Shown: positions 33,530-43,081, counted from the stretch's first letter. The stretch: 64,000 bases of DNA from Enterococcus ureilyticus (GCF_001730315.1 NZ_MIKC01000003.1:62001-126000), one strand, 5' to 3'. Numbers and translations are program-made. The notes: a model not told the origin generated them from the letters alone.

Positions 33530-34867
33530 ATGAGTAAAACAAAAACAGTTATTGTCGGTGCCAATCATGCAGGAATTGCTGCTGCAAACACATTGTTGGA
33601 TGCGTATCCAGATCAAGAAGTCGTAATGATCGACCGTAATACAAACCTTAGTTATTTAGGTTGTGGGACAGCGCTATGGGTAGGACGTCAAATTGAATCT
33701 TACGAGAATTTATTTTATACAAACAAAGAAGCATTTGAAGCCAAAGGTGCTAAAATTTACATGGAAACAACAGTAGAGCGTATTGATTTTGAACAAAAAA
33801 CCGTTTTTTGTAAAAAGCATAATGGTGAAGAATTTACAGAAACCTATGACAAACTGATTTTAGCAACAGGATCAGCACCTATCAATCCTAACATCCCTGG
33901 AAGAGAGCTGAAAAATGTCGAATTTCTAAAACTTTTCCAAGACGGTCAAACTGTGGATGCAGCTATGGCTAAAGAAGAAGTTCAAACAGTTGCTGTGATT
34001 GGCGCAGGCTACATTGGTGTTGAGATTGCTGAAGCGGCGAAACGGCGTGGTAAGAAAGTTTTACTATTCGATGCAGCGGACAGATGTCTACCAAACTACT
34101 ATGACAAATGGTTCACAGATGATATGGATAAAGTTCTAGCTGATAATGGCATCGAGCTTCATTACAATGAATTAGCTAAAGAATACAAAGGAACTGAAAA
34201 AGTTGAATCTATCGTCACAGACAAAGGAGAATATGCTGTCGATCTAGTTATCAATGCAATTGGTTTTAGGCCAAATAACGGATTAGGGAAAGACCACTTG
34301 GAATTGTTCGCTAATGGTGCTTACTTAGTGGATCTACACCAACAAACAAGTGATCCCGATGTTTATGCAGTAGGAGATTGTTCAACGATCTTCTCAAATG
34401 CTGTACAACAAACAACGTATATTGCTTTAGCGACAAATGCTGTTCGTTCAGGAATCGTTGCCGCACATAATGTTGGCGGGACACCACTAGAATCCATCGG
34501 TGTTCAAGGCTCAAACGGCATTTCAATTTTTGGTTATCATATGGTTTCTACAGGATTAACGGTTCAAGAATCTGAAAAATTAGGCTTGAAAATAAAATAT
34601 ACTGAATTTGAAGATTTACAAAAACCTGGCTTCATGAAAGAAAACAACAACGTAAAAATTAGAATCGTATATGAAGAAGAGTCTCGTCGAATCGTGGGTG
34701 CTCAGATGGCTTCTTATGAAGATATCTCAATGGGAATTCACATGTTCTCCTTAGCAATCGAAGAAAAAGTCACGATCGATAAATTGAAATTACTAGATAT
34801 TTTCTTCTTGCCGCACTTTAATCAACCCTATAACTATATTACAATGGCGGCACTTAGCGCTGAATAA
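33530..34867 (+). CDS. nox: NADH oxidase (water-forming type), FAD-dependent
   Basis: The enzyme has 445 residues and belongs to the NADH oxidase/peroxidase and CoA-disulfide reductase family. The FAD-binding N-terminus is VIVGANHAGIAAANTLL; the redox-active cysteine is C45 in YLGCGTALWVG, matching the SCG(I/T)AL motif of lactic-acid-bacterial Nox/Npr. The NADH-binding motif is VAVIGAGYIGVEIAEAA near residue 155, and the second FAD motif is DVYAVGDCS near residue 275. It regenerates NAD+ using oxygen. Water versus peroxide as product cannot be proven from sequence. GAAGGAGA lies before the ATG at 33530. Rex, encoded at 4162, is a plausible regulator of such genes. Confidence 0.9.
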   Translation: MSKTKTVIVGANHAGIAAANTLLDAYPDQEVVMIDRNTNLSYLGCGTALWVGRQIESYENLFYTNKEAFEAKGAKIYMETTVERIDFEQKTVFCKKHNGEEFTETYDKLILATGSAPINPNIPGRELKNVEFLKLFQDGQTVDAAMAKEEVQTVAVIGAGYIGVEIAEAAKRRGKKVLLFDAADRCLPNYYDKWFTDDMDKVLADNGIELHYNELAKEYKGTEKVESIVTDKGEYAVDLVINAIGFRPNNGLGKDHLELFANGAYLVDLHQQTSDPDVYAVGDCSTIFSNAVQQTTYIALATNAVRSGIVAAHNVGGTPLESIGVQGSNGISIFGYHMVSTGLTVQESEKLGLKIKYTEFEDLQKPGFMKENNNVKIRIVYEEESRRIVGAQMASYEDISMGIHMFSLAIEEKVTIDKLKLLDIFFLPHFNQPYNYITMAALSAE

Positions 34868-34879
34868 TCATGTTTTAGA

Positions 34880-34910
34880 GGCTGGGGACATAAGTCCTTA
34901 GCCTTATTTT
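34880..34910 (+). repeat. Dispersed GGGACA-type repeat, copy C
   Basis: GGCT, GGAC and their complements GTCC and AGCC form a hairpin around ATAA, followed by TTATTTT. It begins GGCTGGGGACATAAGTC, related to copies A and B, and directly follows the nox stop. Confidence 0.55.
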
Positions 34911-34988
34911 AAACGTTTGAGAGAAAAAGCAAATCTTACAAGTTGGTGACTTTTTTCTAAAAAAGTTTAAATTTAAAAAGCTTTCATG

Positions 34989-34994
34989 TATAAT
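34989..34994 (+). promoter_or_regulatory. -10 box of mltG
   Basis: TATAAT lies 46 bases before the mltG start; TTTAAA at 34966-34971, 17 bases upstream, is a weak -35. Confidence 0.45.
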
Positions 34995-35039
34995 AGTTAA
35001 AGTTAACGAAGATACATAAGAAAGTAAGGAGGATTTGTT

Positions 35040-36482
35040 TTGGCAGAAGATAACCAAAATAATCAAGATCATTCCAAGTCTTCATTCAAAGATCAGGTCT
35101 TGCGTTCTTTGCGGGGAGAAGAAATAGGCAATGATGATTCAGCTTCTTCTGAACACAATGCTCAGAACTTATCGCACAATAACGAAGCAGAATATAATCA
35201 AGTAGACCATGTTCAGTCTCATAAACAGGAAGAATCAATACCATCAGAAGAAATATATTCAGTAGGTTCTCGTAGTGCAGAACATCATGCAAAACAAAAT
35301 GAACAACCAGATTTTGCTGCAAAACCAGAACTGGAAAAGCATCAAGGTCCTAAAAATGAAGAATCGAATAAACGTACTAGAAAGAAAGAAGATCGAATCG
35401 TCAGCCGAATTGTATTGATTGTTGCCTCTGTGTTGATATTGGTGATCGCAATTTTTGGATTCACGTTCTATAAGTATGTTGATGCAGGTCTACAGCCGCT
35501 AGACAAGAAGAATTCAAAATTAGTTCAAGTGCATATTCCAGAAGATTCATCCAATAAGAAAATCGCGAATATTTTAGAAGAAAGCAAAGTGATTAAAAGT
35601 GGCTTAGTTTTTAACTATTATGCAAAGTTTAAAAATCTAACTGATTTTCAGGCTGGATACTATCAAATGTCGCCAGATATGACATTAGATGATATCGGTG
35701 CACTTTTAAGAGAAGGCGGAACAGCTGAACCAACCCAGCTTGCCGATGGCAAAGTCACAATTCCAGAAGGCTTTGATATTGAGAAAATCGGAGAGGCAAT
35801 CGAAAAAAATACCGATTTTAAGAAAAATCAATTTATTGAATTGATGAAAGACCAAGCATTTTTTGATTCGATGAAGGAAAAATATCCGGAATTATTGGCA
35901 AGCGCAGCTGAAGCAAAAGATGTCCGTTATCGTTTGGAAGGCTACTTATTCCCAGCAACCTATGACTACTATAAAGAGTCTAAGTTAGAAGAGTTTGTTG
36001 AACAAATGATCGCTAAGTCTAATAGTGTGATGGAGCCCTTTATTCCAATGGTCCATGCAAAAGGGATGACAGTCCAACAAGTCTTGACATTAGCATCATT
36101 AGTAGAAAAAGAAGGGGTGAAAGAAGAAGACCGCAAGAAAATTGCCCAAGTTTTCTTTAATCGCGTAGCAGCGAATATGCCGTTACAATCTGATATTTCG
36201 ATTTTATATGCTCTAGGTGAACACAAAGAATTAGTCACATATAAGGATTTAGAAGTCGATTCACCCTACAATCTTTATAAAAATACAGGGTATGGTCCAG
36301 GACCTTTCAATAGCCCTAGTGAACAAGCAATCAACGCTGTCTTAAATCCAGCACCAAATAATTATCTCTATTTTGTTGCAGATATCTCAACTGGAAATGT
36401 TTATTTTGCTGAAACGTATGAAGAACATCAAGAGTTTGTAGATAAATATGTGAACAATACTGATACTGAAAAAAGTGAATAG
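35040..36482 (+). CDS. mltG: Endolytic murein transglycosylase MltG
   Basis: MltG cuts nascent peptidoglycan glycan strands next to the membrane and sets chain length. The 480-residue protein has a long acidic, low-complexity cytoplasmic N-terminus (about 1-118), one transmembrane helix (IVLIVASVLILVIAIFGFTF), a LysM-like subdomain (about 155-230) and the YceG catalytic domain. The catalytic glutamate is E356 in ASLVEKEGV, followed by VFFNRVAANMPLQSD, as in the family. The start is TTG with AAGGAGG 8 bases upstream. The long cytoplasmic tail, as in streptococcal and enterococcal members, may take part in divisome regulation. Confidence 0.94.
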   Translation: MAEDNQNNQDHSKSSFKDQVLRSLRGEEIGNDDSASSEHNAQNLSHNNEAEYNQVDHVQSHKQEESIPSEEIYSVGSRSAEHHAKQNEQPDFAAKPELEKHQGPKNEESNKRTRKKEDRIVSRIVLIVASVLILVIAIFGFTFYKYVDAGLQPLDKKNSKLVQVHIPEDSSNKKIANILEESKVIKSGLVFNYYAKFKNLTDFQAGYYQMSPDMTLDDIGALLREGGTAEPTQLADGKVTIPEGFDIEKIGEAIEKNTDFKKNQFIELMKDQAFFDSMKEKYPELLASAAEAKDVRYRLEGYLFPATYDYYKESKLEEFVEQMIAKSNSVMEPFIPMVHAKGMTVQQVLTLASLVEKEGVKEEDRKKIAQVFFNRVAANMPLQSDISILYALGEHKELVTYKDLEVDSPYNLYKNTGYGPGPFNSPSEQAINAVLNPAPNNYLYFVADISTGNVYFAETYEEHQEFVDKYVNNTDTEKSE

Positions 36483-36505
36483 CTTATAAATTTGCGTATT
36501 ATATT

Positions 36506-36537
36506 ACGAGCCAACCTATTATTTAGGCGGCTCGTTT
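36506..36537 (+). terminator. Terminator after mltG
   Basis: ACGAGCC and GGCTCGT form the stem, followed by a short T-rich stretch. Confidence 0.65.
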
Positions 36538-36638
36538 CGCTTTACTATAGAATAGGTGGATTATGATCCAAAAGAAATACTTTAAGAATCATCTGTTAAA
36601 AAAAGTTTAGCAGATTTATAAAAATTAAGTGAATATTA

Positions 36639-36667
36639 TTTACAATTTGCTTAAAGCGTGGTACTCT
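36639..36667 (+). promoter_or_regulatory. Promoter of greA
   Basis: TTTACA, 17 bases, TACTCT, 76 bases ahead of greA. Confidence 0.55.
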
Positions 36668-36743
36668 TTTGTGGATTGAAAGCGGAATTTTTCAATGAAG
36701 ATAAAAATAAAACATTGTAGTAAGTTAAGAAGGAGAAATTAAC

Positions 36744-37217
36744 ATGGTAGAAAAAGTATTTCCGATGACACTTGAAGGAAAAGAAAAATTAGAACAAGAA
36801 TTAGAAGAACTAAAAACAGTTAAGCGAAAAGAAATCGTTGAACGTATAAAAATTGCAAGAAGTTTCGGTGATTTATCAGAAAACTCTGAGTACGAGTCTG
36901 CTAAAGATGAACAAGCATTTGTGGAAGGAAAAATCACTACATTAGAAAATATGATTCGTTTTGCACAAATCATTGATAATAATGGCGTCGATTCTGATGA
37001 AGTTTCGATTGGGAAAACTGTAACATTTATTGAATTACCTGATGGCGATGAAGAAGAATATACTATCGTAGGTAGCGCAGAAGCAGATCCTTTTTCAGGT
37101 AAAATTTCAAATGATTCACCAATTGCACAAGCATTAATTGGTAAACGATTAAACGATCAAGTCGCTATTGCAACTCCAGGTGGAGATATGCAAGTCAGAA
37201 TTACAAAAGTCGGTTAA
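36744..37217 (+). CDS. greA: Transcription elongation factor GreA
   Basis: GreA inserts a coiled coil into the RNA polymerase secondary channel and stimulates transcript cleavage to rescue backtracked complexes. The 157-residue protein has the N-terminal coiled coil (about 10-75) with the acidic tip residues in [16 protein letters not shown], and the C-terminal FKBP-like domain with [16 protein letters not shown] and [19 protein letters not shown] precedes the ATG. It has its own promoter and terminator, between mltG and liaFSR, the order I recall for E. faecalis. Confidence 0.97.
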   Translation: MVEKVFPMTLEGKEKLEQELEELKTVKRKEIVERIKIARSFGDLSENSEYESAKDEQAFVEGKITTLENMIRFAQIIDNNGVDSDEVSIGKTVTFIELPDGDEEEYTIVGSAEADPFSGKISNDSPIAQALIGKRLNDQVAIATPGGDMQVRITKVG

Positions 37218-37236
37218 TAAAACAATCAATAAGAAC

Positions 37237-37278
37237 AAAGGGCGAGCCAAAGCTATCATTAGTTTTGACTTGCCCTTT
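37237..37278 (+). terminator. Terminator after greA
   Basis: AAAGGGCGAG and CTTGCCCTTT (one wobble) form the outer stem, with AAGCTA/TAGTTTT pairing inside. Confidence 0.7.
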
Positions 37279-37414
37279 AAACCTGAATAAATTATAGAGG
37301 GACTCTTGTCTGTATTTAAAATTAGGGCTAAAGTCCTATAGCAAAATGAGGCTTTAGCAACTAACATTAGCATGGGAATCAAGGTATACTAATTTCATAG
37401 GAAGGGGGATTATA

Positions 37415-38146
37415 ATGAATAACCCATGGCGTTTTTTTATCGTAGTAGAAGCATTACTTTTTATATTAGCCTTATGGCAAATTATACATAACCCAGGTTT
37501 AGTAGTGGTATTAGTATTAGGTATCTTGAGTGCAGTTTATGCACTTAAAAAAGTACATCGCAGTAATTTCAATAATTTCCAGTTAGTATTGGGGATCATT
37601 TTGATTTTGATAGGAGTAATGAATAGCCCGGCATTTTGGTTGATGTTGGTTTTTGGTGTTTTATTTATTGGTCTAAAAGGTGTTGAAATCGCAGGAGTTG
37701 ATATTACTCAACGAGCTCCGTGGCGAAAGAAACAAATGATCATGGTAGAAACAACGAATGTCGAACCTAAAAGCGGTCGCCGCTTTAAGCGTCCTTGGTT
37801 TGCCAATGAACGTATCGGGAGTAATGTTTATGAATGGGATGATATCAATATAGACGTGCTTTCTGGGGATACGATCGTTGACTTAGGCAATACCTTATTA
37901 CCTAAAGATGATAGCATCATCATTATCCGCAAAGGCTTTGGCCGAACTAGAATTTTAGTTCCTCTTGGGGTTGCAGTTATGCTAGAACATTCGACATTTT
38001 ATGGAAATGTTAATTTTGAAGAAGAAAAATATCATTTAAAAAATGAATCATTAAAACTCTATAGCCATGATTATGACACAAATAATCGCCGCCTAAAGAT
38101 CATCACCAATACATTAGTCGGAGATTTAGAGGTGATCCGCGTATGA
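37415..38146 (+). CDS. liaF: LiaF-type membrane regulator of envelope stress
   Basis: The protein has 243 residues: three to four transmembrane segments in residues 5-95, then a cytoplasmic beta-rich DUF2154 domain (about 115-243) with NVYEWDDINIDVLSGDTIVDLGNTLLP and IRKGFGRTRILVPLGVAVMLEHS. LiaF inhibits the LiaS kinase in the absence of cell-envelope stress; changes in LiaF are linked to daptomycin resistance in enterococci. GAAGGGGG precedes the ATG, and a TATACT at 37385-37390 may be the -10 box. Its stop overlaps the liaS start by four bases. Confidence 0.94.
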   Translation: MNNPWRFFIVVEALLFILALWQIIHNPGLVVVLVLGILSAVYALKKVHRSNFNNFQLVLGIILILIGVMNSPAFWLMLVFGVLFIGLKGVEIAGVDITQRAPWRKKQMIMVETTNVEPKSGRRFKRPWFANERIGSNVYEWDDINIDVLSGDTIVDLGNTLLPKDDSIIIIRKGFGRTRILVPLGVAVMLEHSTFYGNVNFEEEKYHLKNESLKLYSHDYDTNNRRLKIITNTLVGDLEVIRV

Positions 38147-39246
38147 TGGGGAAGATATCCAGACAGATGCTTTCACTATATGCCGCATGTAGTACGTTTA
38201 TTGTCGTTCTACTCACTCTGTTCTCTTATTTTCATTCAATCAAACAAAAAAATTGGATGTTGGAATTACTTCAAAGGAAAGTATTTTATATTCCTTTGAT
38301 TTTCCATATGCTCTTGATCTCACTGTTAGTGGGATTATCAACATTTCTACTCGTATCTATTGTACAAAAAGCACAATATGGTAGAATTGAAGAAAAACTT
38401 CGTTTGTTAGCTCGAGGCAGTTACGAAAATCCTGTCATTACTAAAAGCGTACCACATGCGAGCAATGATCAATACATCGGCGAAGTCGATCATGATATTT
38501 TCAAAATTCGAACGAAATTATTGGAAATGTCAAAAGAATTGCAATTATTGAATAGTCGTCCACAAATCATGGATGGAGAGACAAAAGAGGAAATCTTAGA
38601 AGCGGAACGTCATCGTCTAGCTAGAGAACTTCATGATTCTGTCAGTCAGCAGTTATTTGCTGCGATGATGATGTTATCTGCTTTGAATGAACAAGCCCAA
38701 CGTAGTGATACGCTAGAGATGTTCCGTAAACAATTGGTAACTGTAACCGATATTATCAACGCCTCTCAATCTGAGATGCGTGCTTTGCTGCTTCATTTAC
38801 GTCCTGTGAGCTTAGAAGGTAAGAGTTTACGTAAGGGAATTGAACAATTATTAAAAGAATTACAAACGAAAATCAAAATCGAATTGACTTGGGATGTTGA
38901 GGATGTTCATTTAAATAATAGTATCGAGGATCATTTATTCCGAATCGTACAAGAACTATTATCCAACACGCTTCGTCATGCAAAAGCAAAAGAACTTGAG
39001 GTATATCTTCATCAAGTAGACAAAAATGTTCTGTTGCGTTTAGTCGATGATGGTGTCGGTTTTGATATGAGTGAAAATGATAATAAGGCTGGAAGTTATG
39101 GCTTGAAAAATATTCGCGAACGTGTAGCAGGTATGGGCGGTATCGTGAAGATCATCAGTTTTAAAGGACAAGGGACAAGTGTTGAGATCAAAGTGCCTGT
39201 AATAAAGGAGGAAATGATAAGTGATCAAAGTAATGTTAGTGGATGA
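38143..39246 (+). CDS. liaS: Sensor histidine kinase LiaS
   Basis: The kinase has 367 residues. Two transmembrane helices (about 10-30 and 50-75) enclose only a short extracellular loop, the intramembrane-sensing design. The HisKA_3 dimerisation domain has the phosphorylated histidine H164 in [19 protein letters not shown], and the HATPase domain has the N box [15 protein letters not shown] and the G boxes DDGVGFDM and [12 protein letters not shown] doubled ATG lies at the start; translation is coupled to liaF. The kinase phosphorylates LiaR on damage by antibiotics such as daptomycin and bacitracin. Confidence 0.95.
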   Translation: MMGKISRQMLSLYAACSTFIVVLLTLFSYFHSIKQKNWMLELLQRKVFYIPLIFHMLLISLLVGLSTFLLVSIVQKAQYGRIEEKLRLLARGSYENPVITKSVPHASNDQYIGEVDHDIFKIRTKLLEMSKELQLLNSRPQIMDGETKEEILEAERHRLARELHDSVSQQLFAAMMMLSALNEQAQRSDTLEMFRKQLVTVTDIINASQSEMRALLLHLRPVSLEGKSLRKGIEQLLKELQTKIKIELTWDVEDVHLNNSIEDHLFRIVQELLSNTLRHAKAKELEVYLHQVDKNVLLRLVDDGVGFDMSENDNKAGSYGLKNIRERVAGMGGIVKIISFKGQGTSVEIKVPVIKEEMISDQSNVSG

Positions 39247-39853
39247 CCATGAAATGGTGCGATTAGGAGTATCCTCATATTTGTCGATTCAAGAAGATAT
39301 TGAAGTCGTTGGAGAAGCGGAAAATGGTCAGATCGGTTATGAAAAAGCCCTCGAATTACGACCAGATGTGATTTTAATGGATTTAGTCATGGATGTGATG
39401 GATGGGATCGAATCAACAAAAGCAATTTTAAAAGATTGGCCCCAAGCCCGTATCATTATTGTGACTAGTTTTATTGATGATGAAAAAGTCTATCCAGCCA
39501 TTGAAGCTGGTGCTGCGGGCTACCTATTGAAGACCTCTACGGCACATGAAATTGCCAATGCCATACGTGCTATTGCTAGAGGTGAACGTGTGTTAGAACC
39601 AGAAGTAACGACTAAAATGATGGAACGCTTAACGAAAAAGCAAGAGCCAGTTTTACATGAGGATTTGACGAATCGTGAGCATGAAATTTTAATGTTGATT
39701 GCCAAAGGTCGTAGTAATCAGGAAATTGCAGATGAGTTATTTATTACGCTAAAAACAGTTAAAACACATGTCTCGAATATCTTAGCAAAACTAGATGTTG
39801 AAGATCGTACACAAGCGGCAATCTATGCATTTCAGCACGGTTTAGCAAAATAA
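39221..39853 (+). CDS. liaR: Response regulator LiaR
   Basis: This is a 210-residue NarL/FixJ-type regulator. The receiver domain has the acidic pair in LVDDHEM and the phosphoacceptor D54 in [11 protein letters not shown], and the LuxR-type helix-turn-helix is [35 protein letters not shown] (given here only as its span, about 145-180). The start is GTG at 39221 with AAAGGAGGA, inside the end of liaS (26-base overlap), indicating tight coupling. LiaR directs the envelope-stress regulon; its best known target genes (liaXYZ) are not adjacent. A terminator ends the operon. Confidence 0.96.
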   Translation: MIKVMLVDDHEMVRLGVSSYLSIQEDIEVVGEAENGQIGYEKALELRPDVILMDLVMDVMDGIESTKAILKDWPQARIIIVTSFIDDEKVYPAIEAGAAGYLLKTSTAHEIANAIRAIARGERVLEPEVTTKMMERLTKKQEPVLHEDLTNREHEILMLIAKGRSNQEIADELFITLKTVKTHVSNILAKLDVEDRTQAAIYAFQHGLAK

Positions 39854-39870
39854 AAAATAGACAACTACGG

Positions 39871-39901
39871 GTGAATAAGGCAATCTTGTTCACTTTTTTT
39901 A
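39871..39901 (+). terminator. Terminator after liaFSR
   Basis: GTGAATAAG and CTTGTTCAC pair with one wobble around a 4-5-base loop, then seven Ts. Confidence 0.85.
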
Positions 39902-40035
39902 GTAGTAAAATAAGTACTCAGCAGTAACAAATAAAGTAGAAATAGTACGTACAACACGGAATGATTTACTGTTTCTGTTCAATTAGCTATCTGTTTGTTA
40001 TACTTAAACTAAATCTAATGCTAGGAGAAATAAAC

Positions 40036-40701
40036 ATGAAGCAAAATTTTGCAATTATTGGTCTAGGAAGATTTGGCGGCAGCATTTGTCAAACGTTGAT
40101 CGAGTCAGGTCAAGAAGTTTTGGCGATTGATAGTAATGAAGACCGAGTAAATGAATACATGAATATAGCAACCCACGCAGTTGTAGCAAATGCGCAAGAC
40201 GAAGCAACATTGCGTTCTTTAGGAATTCGTAACTTCGATCATGTCGTTGTTGCAATCGGTGAAGATATTCAAGCGAGTATTTTAGTCACTTTGATGGTAA
40301 AGGAAATGGGTGTTCCAAACGTTTTAGCTAAAGCCGTGAATGAGTACCATGCCAGAGTATTAGAAAAGATTGGAGCTGACTTGGTTGTTCATCCTGAAAG
40401 AGACATGGGCATCAGAGTAGCACATAAATTAGTTTCTCGAAATATTTTAGACTATATCGAACTATCAAATGAAGTATCATTAGCAGAGGTTCGCGTATCA
40501 AACCCTAAATTTTATGGCAAAACACTGGGGGACTTGAATTTTCGTCAACGCTTTGGCTTGACCGTAGTGGCCATCCGCCGCTCAAAATCAGAAGTAATTG
40601 CCTCGCCAGCAGCTGAAGAGATGGTACGAGAAAATGATAACCTATTGGTAGTTGGCGAAACAGACGATGTTGATTTGCTGGATGAAAAGATGAATGAGTA
40701 A
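40036..40701 (+). CDS. ktrA: KtrA-type potassium uptake regulatory (RCK) protein
   Basis: The protein has 221 residues. The RCK_N Rossmann domain starts FAIIGLGRFGGSICQTLIESG, with the acidic end of beta 2 at AIDSNEDRV, and the RCK_C domain occupies about 135-221. It is the cytoplasmic nucleotide-gated ring subunit of Ktr potassium transporters; KtrA and KtrC are both possible, and the membrane subunit KtrB is not adjacent, as is usual for KtrC-like genes. AGGAG lies 9 bases before the chosen ATG; the longer upstream frame is rejected for lack of a ribosome binding site. Confidence 0.85.
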   Translation: MKQNFAIIGLGRFGGSICQTLIESGQEVLAIDSNEDRVNEYMNIATHAVVANAQDEATLRSLGIRNFDHVVVAIGEDIQASILVTLMVKEMGVPNVLAKAVNEYHARVLEKIGADLVVHPERDMGIRVAHKLVSRNILDYIELSNEVSLAEVRVSNPKFYGKTLGDLNFRQRFGLTVVAIRRSKSEVIASPAAEEMVRENDNLLVVGETDDVDLLDEKMNE

Positions 40702-40788
40702 GGTCAAGCACTTTATTCTCTGAAAGACAAACTCTGTGCTAAAATAACAAGAGTGATAACTAGCTTTCATGTTAGGAGGAAATTGCAG

Positions 40789-41100
40789 ATGAAATTAACA
40801 ATTACGCCGCGTGCGCAACAATGGTTCAAAGAGGAAGTCGGTGTTACCTCGGATAGTGGTATTCGTTTTTACGGTAAAATTTACGGTAAGACAGATGTCC
40901 ATGAAGGGTTTTCTATAGCCATGTCAGTAGAAGCGCCAGATCAACCACTAGTCAAAGAAGAGATTGAAGGCATTACTTATTTTATTGAAGAAACGGATGA
41001 TTGGTTTTTTAAAGGGTATGATTTATTAGTGGATTATGATGAAGACAAAGATGAACCGAAATACAACTTCGCTGAAAATAAAGAAGATTTGAAACAATAA
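40789..41100 (+). CDS. HesB/YneR-like protein without cysteines
   Basis: This is a 103-residue protein of the HesB/YneR type by its opening MKLTITPRAQQWFKEEV, the middle GIRFYGKIYGKTDVHEGFSI and the YFIEETDDWFFKGYDLLVDYD block. It contains no cysteine at all, so it cannot bind an iron-sulfur cluster in the manner of A-type carriers, although it keeps the fold pattern. AGGAGGA precedes the ATG at 40789; the upstream in-frame ATG-like extension is rejected. Function is unknown. It follows ktrA by 87 bases and converges on the Mga-type gene. Confidence 0.85.
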   Translation: MKLTITPRAQQWFKEEVGVTSDSGIRFYGKIYGKTDVHEGFSIAMSVEAPDQPLVKEEIEGITYFIEETDDWFFKGYDLLVDYDEDKDEPKYNFAENKEDLKQ

Positions 41101-41152
41101 AAAATCAGCTTAGCTGGATGAAGTAAATTTTCAATAGTTTCTTTTATAGTAA

Positions 41153-41199
41153 AGAGCCTTAGACATAACTAGCAACTAGTTTTGTCCAAGGCTCGTTTT
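41153..41199. terminator. Bidirectional terminator
   Basis: Outer arms GAGCCTTAGACA and TGTCCAAGGCTC (one mismatch) and inner AACTAG/CTAGTT surround a CAA loop, and Ts follow. It abuts the stop codon of the Mga-type gene. Confidence 0.8.
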
Positions 41200-42687
41200 T
41201 TAACTAGATAATGAAGTCGATTTTTCTGTATATTTTTTATGTAACGTATCGATAAGATTCGCTTGATAATCAAGGGCATGTGATAATGGAATGACTTGGA
41301 AATTATCAGTTTGCTTGATTTTTTCTGGCAGCAATAGTTTTGATGCTGCTATGTAGAAATCATAATCATCGTCAGATGTTGAGGAGACAAAAGAAACGGT
41401 GACAAATGAAAGATGCTCTAAAAAATCAAAAAGAGGTTTCAAGAATATAGCATTCGGCGACAAAATAATTCCTACATTCAACTGATATTTAGGATTATTT
41501 CTTTCATAAAAAGGAAGGAGTAAATAAGAACAAATATAAACTAAATCTTCCAAACAATTCTTTATCCAAGCGAATTCTGGGAGTAAAATGATCTCAGCCA
41601 AGAATGATCGGACTTTTACTGAAAGTGGTTGATACAACGGATTTTGCTCTTTGATACATTTCTCCATAAAGTTAATGGCCAGTGGGAGTGAATCTTTCAA
41701 TACAAAGTGATTGAGACAAGTAGTAAAGAGATTGGCATTTAGTAATTCTTTTATGTCATTAGATAATTTTTTCTCAGAAAATAAAGACTGATAAAAGCCT
41801 TCAAAGCGTTCAATCAAATTTCCTAAAGGCTGCTGGTCACTTCTCATATACTCTTTTACATAGCTTAGCCTAGGATCGTCTGCGTAAAAATAAATGCTCC
41901 AATAGAACATCATAAAGGAAAGAAAAGTAGCTTCTCTTTCTATGAATTGCTGAGGGATCTTCGATTGTTCCAGCTTTTTAATAAAAGACATATTTACTTT
42001 TGGAAAAGTTAATTGTTTGAAGGGAGGCTCGATAATGAAGTGTTTCTTTTTGATTCGTAATTGAGAAATTGTTGTTAGTAGATACCATTCTCTTGGTTCA
42101 GCATAAGTCATCCATTGATGGTCATGTGAATCAAACAGCTCAACCCCTCTTTTTGTTTCATCTAACGCTAAAAAAAGATCTTCCCCGCATGATGCGATCC
42201 AAAAAAAGTTTAGATAAACAATGCGAATCAAGTTTTCTTTCCCTGTAAGTTGGAGTTTGGAACAATTCAACTGAATATCGAAATCTTTTAAATAATTAAT
42301 CAATGGTTGCAGTCTTCGAATAATCGAAGCCCGACTAATAAAATGATCTCTGCAAAAGTGTTCAATCGTATAATTATTTTCCAAAATTGTCGCAAGTAAA
42401 AACTTATAAGGTAAGCTTTTACGAAATAAAAATTGAGCGTATGGAATATCTCGCAGCTTGGATAAATCAATATGTACCTTTCCTTGATCGTTCAATAATT
42501 CAAGGTTTTGTTTCTCCATGAGATCCTCATGTATCTCAGCAAACAAAGAAATTAAACGAGCATAAGAAAAATCTGTGAACTGTTCAAAATAATGAATGCT
42601 ATATGTACCATCTGCTGTAGCTAATAGTTGATTAAAAACACTGATCTTGCGTTGGGCAACATCATCTAATAAAATGTCTTCTAGCAT
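41200..42687 (-). CDS. Mga/AtxA-type transcriptional regulator
   Basis: The protein has 495 residues. The N-terminal part carries two helix-turn-helix regions, the clearer being NYTIEHFCRDHFISRASIIRRLQPLINYL (about 105-135), as in Mga-type regulators. The middle is a long helical region, where PRD-like domains lie in this family, and the C-terminus (about 395-480) resembles a PTS EIIB-like fold, with NVGIILSPN and FYIAASKLLLPEKI. Such regulators control surface and virulence genes in response to sugar status. AAGGAG lies before the ATG. It is divergent from the GtrB-type gene across a 394-base AT-rich gap, so that gene is a possible target. Confidence 0.85.
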   Translation of the reverse strand: MLEDILLDDVAQRKISVFNQLLATADGTYSIHYFEQFTDFSYARLISLFAEIHEDLMEKQNLELLNDQGKVHIDLSKLRDIPYAQFLFRKSLPYKFLLATILENNYTIEHFCRDHFISRASIIRRLQPLINYLKDFDIQLNCSKLQLTGKENLIRIVYLNFFWIASCGEDLFLALDETKRGVELFDSHDHQWMTYAEPREWYLLTTISQLRIKKKHFIIEPPFKQLTFPKVNMSFIKKLEQSKIPQQFIEREATFLSFMMFYWSIYFYADDPRLSYVKEYMRSDQQPLGNLIERFEGFYQSLFSEKKLSNDIKELLNANLFTTCLNHFVLKDSLPLAINFMEKCIKEQNPLYQPLSVKVRSFLAEIILLPEFAWIKNCLEDLVYICSYLLLPFYERNNPKYQLNVGIILSPNAIFLKPLFDFLEHLSFVTVSFVSSTSDDDYDFYIAASKLLLPEKIKQTDNFQVIPLSHALDYQANLIDTLHKKYTEKSTSLSS

Positions 42688-43081
42688 ATTTAGTCTCCTT
42701 TTAGTGATTTTGTTTAAAAGTTATTGCAATTTCTAATGATTAGTTTTACAAAGATAAATAGAGCATAAAAATTAATTCTCTTTATAATAACCATTTAATC
42801 TAGGGATTTCAATTATAAATTAGAAATCTAATAATTATTTAAAGTTACATTAATATTTTATTTGTAGTTTGTATTGTTGCATCTATTGGAATTTATATTT
42901 TTTAATTTATATATAATTAAAAAATATGTGTTATTTATATAGTTGAAATTTGTTTTTTTCTATATTTTATAGGAGGCTTCCCCCTTACATTATGGTGGAT
43001 ACGTTTATACATAATTTTATTATTATTCAGTTAAGAATGTATGCTATAATCAAAAAAGAATACTTTTTTGGAGGAAATTTT
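42688..43081. other. AT-rich divergent intergenic region with palindrome
   Basis: This 394-base, very AT-rich spacer holds a 14-base palindrome ATTAGAAATCTAAT (42819-42832) and a related segment TTTCTAATGATTAG near 42731. An extended -10 element TG-C-TATAAT (TATAAT at 43045-43050) lies 31 bases before the GtrB-type gene. No convincing open frame was seen. Confidence 0.5.

Noticed and set aside
42950-43081. N-terminal extension of the GtrB-type glycosyltransferase
   Set aside because: The extension overlaps the predicted promoter -10 box at 43045 and contains no ribosome binding site; the chosen start has GGAGGA.
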